64,000 bases of DNA. Source: Lachnoclostridium sp. (lineage in GTDB: Bacteria > Bacillota > Clostridia > Lachnospirales > Lachnospiraceae). Position 1 is the first letter of the stretch. Each line of letters starts with the position of its first letter. The notes beneath the pieces are model-generated. The model saw nothing but the letters and a program-made list of their open reading frames with translations. It was not told the DNA's origin and made no database searches. Where the stretch lies: NCBI GenBank assembly GCA_023664665.1, contig JAMPEY010000004.1, positions 91,743 through 155,742 of the forward strand. The letters run 5' to 3'. This document shows, in pieces, positions 55,274 through 63,930 of this stretch. A program made the translations under genes and the position numbers.

Positions 55274-55615
55274 TTACACAAACTCGTCCCTCATGGGTGT
55301 AAAAATGTCCAACAGAATTCCCTCTTCCAGGCACACACATCCATGTTCCACAGAATCCTTTTTTAACATGCTGTCTCCTGCGGCAACCACCTTCTTCACT
55401 CCATCAATGGTAAACTCAAACTTACCTGACACCACATAAGTAATCTGCGTATGGGGATGATGGTGCAGGGCGCCGATGCCTCCTTTTTCAAAATGATTCT
55501 CCACACACATCAATTCATCCGTGTAACACAATATTTTGCGCTGCACCCCCTGCCCGCACTTTTCTAAATCAATCTCCTCATTAAAAGTCCACACCTGATT
55601 TTTTTCTGTTTTCAT
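55274..55615 (-). CDS. Cupin-domain protein, KdgF-like
   Basis: 113 residues with one cupin barrel. 'GALHHHPHTQITYVVSGKFEFTIDG' gives the metal histidines and 'EHGCVCLEEGILLDIFTP' the second motif. It resembles KdgF, which opens uronate sugars, but no pectin genes are near. AGGAGG precedes the ATG. Confidence 0.78.
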   Translation of the reverse strand: MKTEKNQVWTFNEEIDLEKCGQGVQRKILCYTDELMCVENHFEKGGIGALHHHPHTQITYVVSGKFEFTIDGVKKVVAAGDSMLKKDSVEHGCVCLEEGILLDIFTPMRDEFV

Positions 55616-55679
55616 TGTACATTGCCTCCTCTATTTTTTATGTCCGCAGCTTCTCTTTCAAACTTTCAAACATGCTTCC

Positions 55680-56453
55680 TTAATGGTTAATTCCTTCCAA
55701 TTTCATGGCAGCTACCAGCCATTCATCCACCATTTCCCAAAAATTCACCTCATACCGCGGCTCTTTGTCAAAAAACCACAGAAACGCCTTATCATCTTCG
55801 CAATCCGTAATATCTACCGCAACATAAGCTCCCTTCTCCAATCCGAAAAAGCTGAAGGAAGACTCTAAATCAATCTGTAACGACAGCTCTAATTCCTCCA
55901 CCACGGACCAGCTGTATTGATGCAGATAAATAATGTTGTCCGCCCGGTACAAACCGATACTGCTGCTGGCATAAGAAAAAAATCCGTCATGCAGATTGTC
56001 ATAAAAATTACGGATGGTTTCCGGCACTCCATTCCATTTACGCCTTAATTCATCCAATACCAAAAACTCATTGGCATTACCGCCTTCATAGTACAGTGTC
56101 TTATCTCCAAAGGAAGTTATGGAATATAAAAGAGAATAACCATCCTTATATGTAATCAGCTCCACATCCGTCAAATTCTCTTCCATATAAGCAATTGTCT
56201 TTTTTAACAAATCACCCATGCATTCCTTCCACATTCGGATGGCAATGCCCAGCTTTTCCTCCTTCTTTTTTGCAAGCAGCAGCTTTTTCCACCAGTCGGG
56301 AATCTCCTCTATATTCTCGATTCCTTCCCTGACAATCTGAACATCCTTGTGGTATTTTTGCAAAAATGCCGCTTTTTCAGGGTTCACATTCTGCCATATG
56401 TTCTTTTGCACCCGTTTGCCTTTATCCAACATAAGCCCTATACCCTTTCCCAT
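55680..56453 (-). CDS. SUKH (SMI1/KNR4)-like protein
   Basis: 257 residues, acidic, no signal or membrane segment. 'ELRRKWNGVPETIRNFYDNL' in the middle and 'GLYRADNIIYLHQY' and 'FWEMVDEWLVAAM' at the end fit the loose SUKH pattern. SUKH proteins are often immunity proteins to secreted toxins, but no toxin gene is next to it, so it could be an orphan immunity gene or have another role. The start is uncertain (56453 or 56432). Confidence 0.45.
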   Translation of the reverse strand: MGKGIGLMLDKGKRVQKNIWQNVNPEKAAFLQKYHKDVQIVREGIENIEEIPDWWKKLLLAKKKEEKLGIAIRMWKECMGDLLKKTIAYMEENLTDVELITYKDGYSLLYSITSFGDKTLYYEGGNANEFLVLDELRRKWNGVPETIRNFYDNLHDGFFSYASSSIGLYRADNIIYLHQYSWSVVEELELSLQIDLESSFSFFGLEKGAYVAVDITDCEDDKAFLWFFDKEPRYEVNFWEMVDEWLVAAMKLEGINH

Positions 56454-56498
56454 CCATCATCAAGCCGCTCCATTCATCGAAGAAATTTTTGCACCATG

Positions 56499-58247
56499 CT
56501 ACTGCGTAACCGTCAAATTACCGCTGCCACACACAATAAACCCGATATCCTTTATGGAACCTCCTGCCGGAATGCCCCCGTTATAATCCTTATTGGTAAT
56601 GTGCAAGGTACTGCCGGAAGCGGAATACTCCCCATTCCAGCCATCCTGGAAAGAAAGCGCCTCATTAAAATTCAGGTCTATACTCCAACTGCCGCAATCC
56701 GTGGAAGATGCATTTTGTATTGTCAACTCATATTGGTAACAGGTTTGTCCGTTGGAATCCCAACTGTTTTTCACCTCCGCCGTGCAGGCAAGATCTCCGT
56801 TACTTAAAGATACTGCCGGCTGAGAGCTGCCTCCTTGCTGTGCATTATTCGATGTATTGCCGCCCGAGCTGTTTTCCTGCTGCTGTCCCGCATTATTGTT
56901 CCCGCTGTTTTCCTGCTGCCGCACCTCGTTGCTGTTCCCCATAACGGCATCGCCGGTCAGCATCTGATAGAGCCATTTGCCCGAAGCGCTTAAATCATTG
57001 TCGGTAAAACCGGAAGTCTTGCTGCAATTACTGTTCAGAATCGCAGAGGTCTCATTTTTATTGGAAAGATTCCACGCTACATAACTGACACCGTAGGCAT
57101 TCATGGTATCCACCCACTGATTCGCCTGCCATTCGTCTATACCGCCGTTTCCGCTGGCGTCACAAATCCCGTATTCCGACACAAAAACGGGAAGTCCCGC
57201 ATCAATGGCAACCGTCATGGTGTTCCGCAGCGACTCCTTGTGTGTCGCCGCATAAAAATGCAGCGCATACATAATATTATCATACCCGGTAATGGGGTCT
57301 GCCGCCGCCTGATCCACAAACTGGCACCAATTCGGCGTACCCACAATAATGACTGCATCGTCATCATAAGAACGGATAATTCCTATCACCTCTTCCGCAT
57401 AGGATTTTACCGTTTCCCAGCTTGTACCTCCATTAGGCTCATTGCAGATTTCATAGATGACATTATTATAATCGGCGTATTCCTGTGCCATTTCCGTAAA
57501 GAAATCTTTTGCCTCGCCTATATATGTATTGGGATTGCCGTCCGAGAGGATATGCCAATCAATGATGACATACAAATCCTGCGCCGTTGCATACTCCACA
57601 CCGGACTTCACCAATCCCTTTAAATAATTTTTATCGCCTCCGCTACAATAGCCTCCGTTTTCAGCGGTATACATCGCCAGACGCACCACATTTGCGTCCC
57701 ATTCCTGTCGAAACTGCCTGAAACAATCTTCATTAATATAATCCGGATACCATGCCATGCCATGGGTGCTGATGCCCTTTAACTGCACGGCATTTCCGTT
57801 CGCGTCCGTAAGCTGTGTGCCCTCTACCCGAAGCGCTCCCGCCGTGGCAGGCGTTGCGGTCTGTGTGCCGCCGGTTTGTGTGGTTTTCACTTGTGTCTCC
57901 TGCTTTTTAACATCCTGCTTCTTGGTATTCGTTCCGCTCCCGCCCTGCTTTTCCGCATCCTGCTTTGCAATAGTCGATTGTTCCGCATCTTTCCCCGCGG
58001 AACCGGACTCCGGCTGCTCCGCGGAAGGCTTTTTCTCCGCAGAAAGGCTCTCTTCCATGGAAAGTTTTTCTTCCGTGGAAAGTTTTTCTTTCATGGAGAG
58101 ACTTTCCTCCATGCTTCCACTCTGTTCCACCATTTCCTCAGATTCCTGATTGACGGCGTCCTCCGCCTTTTTGCCACACCCCTGCAGGCAAAGCGCTATC
58201 ATCAAAAACACCGCCATGCCCATAACCATTCTCATTTTCCTTTTCAT
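56499..58247 (-). CDS. Secreted GH5 cellulase lipoprotein with CBM2
   Basis: About 582 residues. A lipoprotein signal ends in 'LQGC'. Residues 30-130 are a charged spacer with a hexapeptide repeat of the type (M/T/A)-E/K-E-S/K-L-S. The GH5 catalytic domain follows: 'GISTHGMAWYPDY', 'YVIIDWHIL', 'VIYEICNEPNG' (acid/base Glu) and 'PVFVSEYG' (nucleophile Glu). Then a Gln/Asn/Gly linker and a C-terminal CBM2-type module ('CGSWSIDLNFNEALSFQDGWNGEYS' read in parts). It would cut beta-1,4-glucans while fixed to the cell. ATG 58247 follows GGAAAGGG. Confidence 0.9.
   Translation of the reverse strand: MKRKMRMVMGMAVFLMIALCLQGCGKKAEDAVNQESEEMVEQSGSMEESLSMKEKLSTEEKLSMEESLSAEKKPSAEQPESGSAGKDAEQSTIAKQDAEKQGGSGTNTKKQDVKKQETQVKTTQTGGTQTATPATAGALRVEGTQLTDANGNAVQLKGISTHGMAWYPDYINEDCFRQFRQEWDANVVRLAMYTAENGGYCSGGDKNYLKGLVKSGVEYATAQDLYVIIDWHILSDGNPNTYIGEAKDFFTEMAQEYADYNNVIYEICNEPNGGTSWETVKSYAEEVIGIIRSYDDDAVIIVGTPNWCQFVDQAAADPITGYDNIMYALHFYAATHKESLRNTMTVAIDAGLPVFVSEYGICDASGNGGIDEWQANQWVDTMNAYGVSYVAWNLSNKNETSAILNSNCSKTSGFTDNDLSASGKWLYQMLTGDAVMGNSNEVRQQENSGNNNAGQQQENSSGGNTSNNAQQGGSSQPAVSLSNGDLACTAEVKNSWDSNGQTCYQYELTIQNASSTDCGSWSIDLNFNEALSFQDGWNGEYSASGSTLHITNKDYNGGIPAGGSIKDIGFIVCGSGNLTVTQ
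58030..58125 (-). repeat. 18-base tandem repeat coding for hexapeptides
   Basis: About five imperfect 18-base units in the spacer of the cellulase gene, encoding MEESLS, MKEKLS, TEEKLS, MEESLS and AEKKPS. They keep the frame. Copy number may vary between strains. Confidence 0.7.
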
Positions 58248-58275
58248 AAATGTGCCCTTTCCACGGTTTTCTTTC

Positions 58276-58304
58276 ATTATACCCGTCCAAAATCCAACTT
58301 GCAA
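58276..58304 (-). promoter_or_regulatory. Sigma-A promoter of cellulase gene
   Basis: TTGCAA, 17 bases, TATAAT on the minus strand, 29 bases before the ATG. Very strong match. Confidence 0.82.
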
Positions 58305-58341
58305 GCCTGACAGAAAGCTTATACGGCTTTTTTAGCTTCCT

Positions 58342-59139
58342 TTACCCCACCAGCCATTTATATTTCGCCACGCTGTAAAGAGGAATAAACGGGAGCAAAA
58401 TCGGTGTCTTCTTCACATACTGCTGATACTCGGGGTCTTCCCCGTAATTTTTGTTCTGGCGAAGCTCCAGCCTTCTGGCTCCGCCAAACATGATATATAC
58501 GATACAGATCCAGCCCGCCAATGCAGCACACCATTCCACCACACCGGAAAGGACCGTCACGCCGGAAAGAAAAACCCCCGTCCAGATTAATACCTCTCCC
58601 AAATAATTGGGACAGCGCACAAACCGAAACAATCCCACATCACAGAAACGCTGCGGATGTGTTTTCTTGTATTGATTCTTTGTATAATCCGAGGCGGACT
58701 CCAGAAGGATTCCCAATGCCATAACCACCGTTCCCACCACTGCCATAACATCTGTGGGGGCGTCATGCTGCAGGCGAAAGAAAATCGGCGCCACCTCGCA
58801 GCAATAAAGCAGGGCACAGCTTACCCATACCAAAATCTTAAGAATCAGTTTCATATCGGAGCCATCTTTAATATCATTCTTCATTGTCTTCTGATAGGAA
58901 GCACTTTTTCTCTCACGAACCAGCAGATAACCGCCGAGCCGGCATCCATATATCATACACAGAACAGCCAGCAGAACCGTAACAGGCGTCAGACTTCCCC
59001 AAAACATCACAAGCATCGCAACGCCGAGGCCGGCAATGGAAAATCCATATCCAAGGGATATGAACCACACAAACTTCTTAAACCCAATAGAGCTGATTAC
59101 TAACGCAACAAGTAATAAAATGAGAAACTGCATATACAC
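58342..59139 (-). CDS. DUF1295 membrane protein (steroid 5-alpha-reductase/ICMT fold)
   Basis: 265 residues, six or seven membrane helices. The C-terminal 'RFVRCPNYLGEVLIWTGVFL' and 'YQQYVKKTPILLPFIPL' are the NADPH or SAM-binding pattern of this fold. The true reaction in bacteria is mostly unknown. It is followed on the same strand, after 94 bases, by the cellulase gene with its own promoter. Confidence 0.8.
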   Translation of the reverse strand: MYMQFLILLLVALVISSIGFKKFVWFISLGYGFSIAGLGVAMLVMFWGSLTPVTVLLAVLCMIYGCRLGGYLLVRERKSASYQKTMKNDIKDGSDMKLILKILVWVSCALLYCCEVAPIFFRLQHDAPTDVMAVVGTVVMALGILLESASDYTKNQYKKTHPQRFCDVGLFRFVRCPNYLGEVLIWTGVFLSGVTVLSGVVEWCAALAGWICIVYIMFGGARRLELRQNKNYGEDPEYQQYVKKTPILLPFIPLYSVAKYKWLVG

Positions 59140-59210
59140 ACCTCTTTCCGAATGATATTCTCCAACCTATCTTTAATCATATGGCAAAATATGCTTCTTG
59201 TCCAGTTTTA

Positions 59211-60149
59211 TTATGGATTACAGTTTTTACATGGCGCATAACCCTGCGAGAGCACATCTTCCCTGTTTCCGGTAAATACTTGTTTATTCTTTTCTTTCAT
59301 TTGTCCTACGCTGGGACACGATGAACAATGGAATTTCTTAGTGTTTGTATTTAATATATAAGTCGTGCCCTGCGGTTCCGGTATGGATGGTTCTGATACG
59401 GACGGTTTTGACGCGAACGATTCTGATGCGGACGGTTCCGTCTGAACTTCATCCAAACCGCTTTCACCGGAAGCATAATCAATTATGATCCCCGGTTGTA
59501 CATTATATACATATACGCAGAATAAAATCCCTTCTCCTTTGTCCTCCACCGATTCCGCTTCCATTAAAACTCCGGAAGCCAACAAATTATCTCCTTCAAA
59601 AACAGGGGTAACACGATAAAGAACATGATTCCCGGTCTCTGTCACATAGTCTGCAATTCTGTTTTCATAGGGCAGCATTCCCTGTACATTTAAATATCGT
59701 GTTCCGGTAATTAAATTTTTTTCATTGGCATTTTCACCGGCTAACTGATAACCTATCAGATGACATCGGTTATAAAGATAATTCCCGTCAATAATATCAT
59801 TATACTTCACGGTATGCCAGCCGGAAGGCCTGATCTGACCGATTTCACCATGCTCCTCCGTCGGCATGAGATCGGTACATATATTTGCATAAGCAGTACC
59901 GCATCTTCCCTGTTCATCCAAGTCGCTGTACCGTTCAAAAGGTTCCACCGTTAAATCGGCTTCCGAAAAATAGGGGATATTATTGTTCACTTCTATATAG
60001 GGCTTCCCTGAATATGGGGCGATTTCACCAACGGAAAACAAAGAAGTGCCTGCAGACCCGGATTCCGGTAATGTGGTATCAGAATATGCAGACCATGCCA
60101 AACCGATTGATATGACGGCAGCCATCATCAAAAGTTTTATACTTTTCAT
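59211..60149 (-). CDS. Secreted DNA/RNA non-specific endonuclease
   Basis: 312 residues with a signal peptide (MKSIKLLMMAAVISIGLAWS). The nuclease core has 'YNRCHLIGYQLAGENANEKNLITGTRYLN' (read in parts), the beta-beta-alpha metal motif with His130 as general base. NRCH instead of DRGH is common in Firmicutes. After a Ser/Pro/Glu repeat linker comes a C-terminal 45-residue Cys domain, 'KKFHCSSCPSVGQM' and 'GYAPCKNCNP', like an Ada metal-binding fold. It likely degrades extracellular nucleic acid. Confidence 0.88.
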   Translation of the reverse strand: MKSIKLLMMAAVISIGLAWSAYSDTTLPESGSAGTSLFSVGEIAPYSGKPYIEVNNNIPYFSEADLTVEPFERYSDLDEQGRCGTAYANICTDLMPTEEHGEIGQIRPSGWHTVKYNDIIDGNYLYNRCHLIGYQLAGENANEKNLITGTRYLNVQGMLPYENRIADYVTETGNHVLYRVTPVFEGDNLLASGVLMEAESVEDKGEGILFCVYVYNVQPGIIIDYASGESGLDEVQTEPSASESFASKPSVSEPSIPEPQGTTYILNTNTKKFHCSSCPSVGQMKEKNKQVFTGNREDVLSQGYAPCKNCNP

Positions 60150-60214
60150 CCCTGCCCCTCCTTTGCACACATACGATTTGGAAAACCATATCCCTGCCAC
60201 ATATTTCTATAATT

Positions 60215-60242
60215 ATTATAGCATTCCGGCAGACAATTACAA
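60215..60242 (-). promoter_or_regulatory. Sigma-A promoter of nuclease gene
   Basis: TTGTAA, 16 bases, TATAAT on the minus strand, about 65 bases before the ATG. Confidence 0.6.
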
Positions 60243-60352
60243 GAATCGGCAAAAAATATTATGTATAATATGCAAAAATGATGCATTTCGTATGCTTCTA
60301 TGATGCTTTTCCGCTGTAAAATAATGTCAAAAGAGAAACTTGAGCACATAAA

Positions 60353-60443
60353 GATATGCAGGGGTGTAAGTTTGAAAGTAAACTTTCAAACTCTTTATTG
60401 GTAGCAGTATCGCAGGCAGAGGCCTGCGATATGCGGGGGTGTA
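60353..60443 (+). repeat. Repeat unit with two perfect palindromes before the LysM gene
   Basis: A 16-base direct repeat, GATATGC(A/G)GGGGTGTA, lies at 60353-60368 and 60428-60443. Between them are GTTTGAAAGT/ACTTTCAAAC with an AA loop (60370-60391) and ATCGCAGGC/GCCTGCGAT (60409-60430). The second direct repeat gives the GGGGGTG that serves as ribosome binding site of the next gene, so the repeat seems to have been inserted at a start region or copied from it. Confidence 0.75.
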
Positions 60444-60446
60444 CAC

Positions 60447-61310
60447 ATGAAATCATTCAAGGCGGCATGGAAAATAATATTTTTTGTCTCATTTCTGTTA
60501 TTGCCCGCTTTCTGCTCCAATGCAGCAGAAACGGACGAGACGGCTATTAGGGAAGCCGTAGAACAATATTATGAAATCCTGTCCGGGAAAAATTTAGACG
60601 AGTTGGTTGAATATGATGCCATCACAAGGGAAAGAATTCTTCAGATATTGGCGCTCAAGGAATTGGGAATGCAGGGATATCAGAATATAGAGCTGCCTTA
60701 CACCATTCAATTATCGACAGACACAACAGTGTGGGTCGTGCATGCAAGCTATGAATTAATTATAGATAACTTGCCTCCCCTGCCCGGAGCAGAGGGTCTG
60801 CTTGTAAAAAAGGAGAACGGGCATTTCCGGTTCCTCTGTGCCTATGACTATATGGATGAACTGCCGGATGTGGTTGTTGATGAGTTAAACCGGAAAGCGA
60901 CCCGGCCGGAGATAGCGAAGTGGTATTCACATATGGATGCCCAATATTATGAGCTGGCAAAGGAACATCCGGAAATAAGTGATTTTGTGGCTCTTTACCA
61001 GACGGAAGCGGCCAATAAGCTCCTTGAATATCGGGATTGGCTCTTAAATGATAATATGGATTTCCCAATAGATGAGTATTGTGCAAATTCGGAAAAACAG
61101 GGACTAAGTGATGATAAGGACAATGACAGTTCTTTGGCGGACAACACCTACACCGTACAAGCCGGAGACTGCCTGTGGAAGATTGCCGGTTCCCACTGTG
61201 GGAGTGAAGAGCGCTGGGTAGAGCTTTATGAACAAAATAAAAATGTAATCGGGGATAACCCGTCCTTAATTTATCCCGGACAGACATTGTCATTGGGACT
61301 CGAAGATTGA
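60447..61310 (+). CDS. Secreted protein with C-terminal LysM domain
   Basis: 287 residues. A signal peptide ends near 'FCSNAAET'. The middle (30-210) is an unnamed domain with 'AIREAVEQYYEILSGKNLDE' at the start, like NTF2-type or DUF stress proteins. LysM at about 236-285: 'YTVQAGDCLWKIAGSHCGSE' and 'NPSLIYPGQTLSLG', which binds peptidoglycan. No catalytic domain is visible. GGGGGTG is the likely ribosome binding site, 8 bases before ATG. Confidence 0.8.
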   Translation: MKSFKAAWKIIFFVSFLLLPAFCSNAAETDETAIREAVEQYYEILSGKNLDELVEYDAITRERILQILALKELGMQGYQNIELPYTIQLSTDTTVWVVHASYELIIDNLPPLPGAEGLLVKKENGHFRFLCAYDYMDELPDVVVDELNRKATRPEIAKWYSHMDAQYYELAKEHPEISDFVALYQTEAANKLLEYRDWLLNDNMDFPIDEYCANSEKQGLSDDKDNDSSLADNTYTVQAGDCLWKIAGSHCGSEERWVELYEQNKNVIGDNPSLIYPGQTLSLGLED

Positions 61311-61430
61311 TGCCTTATCACCGTCAAACCGCAGAGATTGTTCCTGATATATTACACGATGCATGTCCAGACACTTTTTTGCTTTCTGACAGATTGAACA
61401 TTTAGGATATCCGATAAATAACACCTTGAT
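61290..61430 (-). pseudogene. Remnant of ArsC/Spx-family reductase
   Basis: The reading frame shows 'IKVLFIGYPKCSICQKAKKCLDMHRVIYQ', the N-terminal third of an ArsC-like thioredoxin-fold protein with CxxC, and stops after 46 residues where the family needs about 115. GGAGG lies upstream, but the expected ATG reads ATC, so the start is also lost. The 3' end overlaps the LysM gene on the other strand. Confidence 0.7.
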
Positions 61431-61484
61431 ATTTCCTCCATTCCTACATATTCCGTATCCTTTATAGGTAAAATACTGCACTGT

Positions 61485-61730
61485 CTATTGCACTGTAAAG
61501 GTTTCATCACCAAAACAGACTGCCCACGCGACTATATTTTCAGCGCCCAAGACCAGACCTCCCATACCAAAATTAACATAAAACTGTTTCTCGTCCTCAC
61601 TGTAGCCTCCCAAACTCCACTCAAATTCTCCGCTTTCGGATTTCCAAACAAGGAAACACCATTCCCCGTCTTCCGGCAGACCTTTTTCAGATACCAGATT
61701 CCATTTGTCCACGCTTAATTTAAAATTCAA
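61485..61730 (-). CDS. Small protein, DUF551-like
   Basis: 81 residues: 'KWNLVSEKGLPEDGEWCFLVWKSESG' and 'ENIVAWAVCFGDE'. The pattern W...V..GLP..G..(x)LV...(x)..V.AW matches DUF551, a small domain often in phage or mobile DNA. Function unknown. Confidence 0.5.
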   Translation of the reverse strand: MNFKLSVDKWNLVSEKGLPEDGEWCFLVWKSESGEFEWSLGGYSEDEKQFYVNFGMGGLVLGAENIVAWAVCFGDETFTVQ

Positions 61731-61792
61731 TTTTATGTACCTCTTTCACTGAACTCTTTCCTTGTTTCTAATCAAAGCATACTAATATACAT

Positions 61793-63538
61793 TTATTCAA
61801 TCGTAAGCTTGTTCTGCCTTAAATATTCAATAAATGCATCAATAATTGCTCTTTTTCTTACTACAATATCGTCCTCGCAAAAATCATCTTTCTGTTTTGC
61901 CAGCATAACAAGTTCTGCGTTTCGAGTTCCTTCTTTATACTTTCCTTTTTCGTTTGTAAAGCCCTTATAATACTTTTTCTTGTCAAAGAATCGATAGTCA
62001 GATGCACGAATATTAATGCTCTTCTCCAACAAAATTTTATTTCCTAATGACTCCAAACTGTTTTTATCTGTAAGACTGCTTTCGTTTTCCTGCCGTTTGC
62101 GTGAAAATATATGCTCGATTTCCAATGTAACCTCTAACGGAATAAGCTGCTGCTCTTCACTATTATATGACCACCACGCGAGTATTGATTTTGTTATAGG
62201 TCTGCCATTCGTAAAGACATAATTTTCTATAACATTACGAACGGCATCTGTATCAAATCGATACTCTTCAAAATCCACAACTCTGTTATTTACTATTTCA
62301 ATCATCTCCGGATATGTCGGACTTCTAAGTGCATTGACGCCCGGACGCATTAGTGCATATGCCCAAATAAACGCTGTAATCTTGTTTAAAAAATCATAAA
62401 ACTCCTGTTCTTTTAACAAATTATTTTCATCCTTATACTGCATAAAATACACTGATACAAGGTATGTCCACATTCCATTTGGTGCATAATTTAAAACTGC
62501 CAGCCTGCGAAGTATTTTATCAGAAAAAATCATATCATCCTGACTTAACACATTTTTCCAAAACTGCGCCAACTTTTCCAGATTACTTAATGTTTCTTCT
62601 CTTTTTAGGATGGCATATTTATCCTTTTCGTAAAACTTACGCAACGCTTCCGTTGTAGTAAGTTTTAGTCCCAGCTTTGCCCTCTCATAATACATATATC
62701 TCGTAAATAGTTCATCCATTGGAGAACCTGAAGGTGCATCAAAAATATCTTCACATATCACTTCAAGTTCCCGCCAGCGTTTAATAAACTCTTCCTTTCT
62801 CCCCTGATCAGAATAAAATTTATAAAACTGCGCTTTGAAAATATCTGTGTCCGAAAGCGGTTTGCCTCTATCATTTAAAGTCGAAAAAATGCGTAACGCA
62901 GTATCTTGCGACTCCGCTTCTATTGGCAGCAAAATACAATTATTTAATATTCTTGTAGGCAAATATGCAAAATATGATGGATACTCTGACAAAAAATCAT
63001 TAATCTTTCCCTGAAAGAAACAATAAGTTTTTGCATAGCGGCTTTTTTGTGTAGAACCAACATTTCCAGTCTTTAATATAGACAAAAATTCTTCCTTGTC
63101 CTCATCTGTTGATACTTCGGAATCTATTTTTAACTTGTTCTTATCCGGATTACCAAATTCATCCGTTTTCCATATGCATTTAGCAATATCTTCACTTGTA
63201 CTAATTGCATTAGCATCTTTCATGTTTCCAAATTTAGAAAAAAATGCCCTTAACAACAGCATAAGTGTAGTCAAACGCTGTTGTCCATCAATTATCTCCA
63301 ACTTATTGTCATCATTTTTAAATGTAACAATGGGACCAAGAAAATATTCGTCTTCCTCACTTTTAAAACGGCTGTAATCATTCTCGGGAAAGGCAAACAT
63401 AAAAATATCGTCCCATAATGTTTGGCATTCCGCCTCTCCCCATGCATATGGTCTCTGATAATCAGGAATCAGAAAATCTGATCTTTTATTTGCAAACAAC
63501 TCTTTTATAGTCTGCTGGTCTATATTGAGCTTGGACAT
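61793..63538 (-). CDS. GmrSD-like DUF262/HNH nuclease (type IV restriction family)
   Basis: 581 residues. N-terminal DUF262: 'FLIPDYQRPYAWGEAECQTLWDD' and 'LEIIDGQQRLTTLMLLLRAFF', the ParB-like NTPase motif DGQQR. C-terminal HNH (DUF1524-like): 'LEIEHIFSRKRQ' with His near 476, then 'SLGNKILLEKSINIRASDYRFFDKKKYY' (read in parts). Single-chain GmrSD enzymes cut phage DNA with modified (glucosylated) cytosines. ATG 63538 has AAAGGAGAAGG upstream. It follows a broken antitoxin gene on the same strand; no methylase is near, as expected for type IV. Confidence 0.82.
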   Translation of the reverse strand: MSKLNIDQQTIKELFANKRSDFLIPDYQRPYAWGEAECQTLWDDIFMFAFPENDYSRFKSEEDEYFLGPIVTFKNDDNKLEIIDGQQRLTTLMLLLRAFFSKFGNMKDANAISTSEDIAKCIWKTDEFGNPDKNKLKIDSEVSTDEDKEEFLSILKTGNVGSTQKSRYAKTYCFFQGKINDFLSEYPSYFAYLPTRILNNCILLPIEAESQDTALRIFSTLNDRGKPLSDTDIFKAQFYKFYSDQGRKEEFIKRWRELEVICEDIFDAPSGSPMDELFTRYMYYERAKLGLKLTTTEALRKFYEKDKYAILKREETLSNLEKLAQFWKNVLSQDDMIFSDKILRRLAVLNYAPNGMWTYLVSVYFMQYKDENNLLKEQEFYDFLNKITAFIWAYALMRPGVNALRSPTYPEMIEIVNNRVVDFEEYRFDTDAVRNVIENYVFTNGRPITKSILAWWSYNSEEQQLIPLEVTLEIEHIFSRKRQENESSLTDKNSLESLGNKILLEKSINIRASDYRFFDKKKYYKGFTNEKGKYKEGTRNAELVMLAKQKDDFCEDDIVVRKRAIIDAFIEYLRQNKLTIE

Positions 63539-63615
63539 ATCACCTTCTCCTTTGCACTTACATTCTCTTTGTTTTTCTGTTTCCAAAATATCGCCATGCA
63601 GCATCTGACCATGAC

Positions 63616-63871
63616 TTAATCATTAAAATCCACCTCATATACCGTACCGTCGGTCGCTTCCATTTGCGCTACTGACTCCTTCAGCCTAGTCATATTTTTC
63701 TGCGAATAAAAAGGGGCTACAGCCACTTCAAAACGGTATCCGCTTTTCTCTCCCCAGCTTTTTTAGATAAATGTTAATTGCTGTTGATAAAGACATTCCA
63801 ATATCGGAACAAGCCTGCTCTGTCATTTTCTTTACATCATCCCTTACACGCAAATTAATTTGAGCCATCAT
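63616..63871 (-). pseudogene. RelB/DinJ-family antitoxin, frameshifted
   Basis: The first part reads MAQINLRVRDDVKKMTEQAC then SDIGMSLSTAINIYLKKLGREKRIPF, the ribbon-helix-helix of RelB/DinJ antitoxins, and stops at TGA. One base of shift at the TTTT run (63730-63733) restores 'FEVAVAPFYSQKNMTRLKES' and continues to a stop at 63616. The extra T could be a mutation or a sequence error. No RelE/YafQ toxin follows; the next gene is the GmrSD-like nuclease. Confidence 0.8.
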
Positions 63872-63899
63872 GTCACTTCTTCCTACTTTTGATGCCATT

Positions 63900-63930
63900 A
63901 GTATATCTTACTTTGTAGTATTTGCAAAGT
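63900..63930 (-). promoter_or_regulatory. Promoter and palindromic operator of the antitoxin gene
   Basis: TTGCAA, 16 bases, TATACT on the minus strand. An inverted repeat ACTTTG/CAAAGT (63910-63930) covers the -35 and spacer, a fitting place for autorepression by a ribbon-helix-helix antitoxin. The rest to 64000 holds no gene that I can support. Confidence 0.65.

Noticed and set aside
59760-59778. NRCH in place of the DRGH motif of the nuclease as a sign of inactivity
   Set aside because: The NRCH form with NLITGTRYLN downstream is common in Firmicute secreted nucleases, so the site is likely active.
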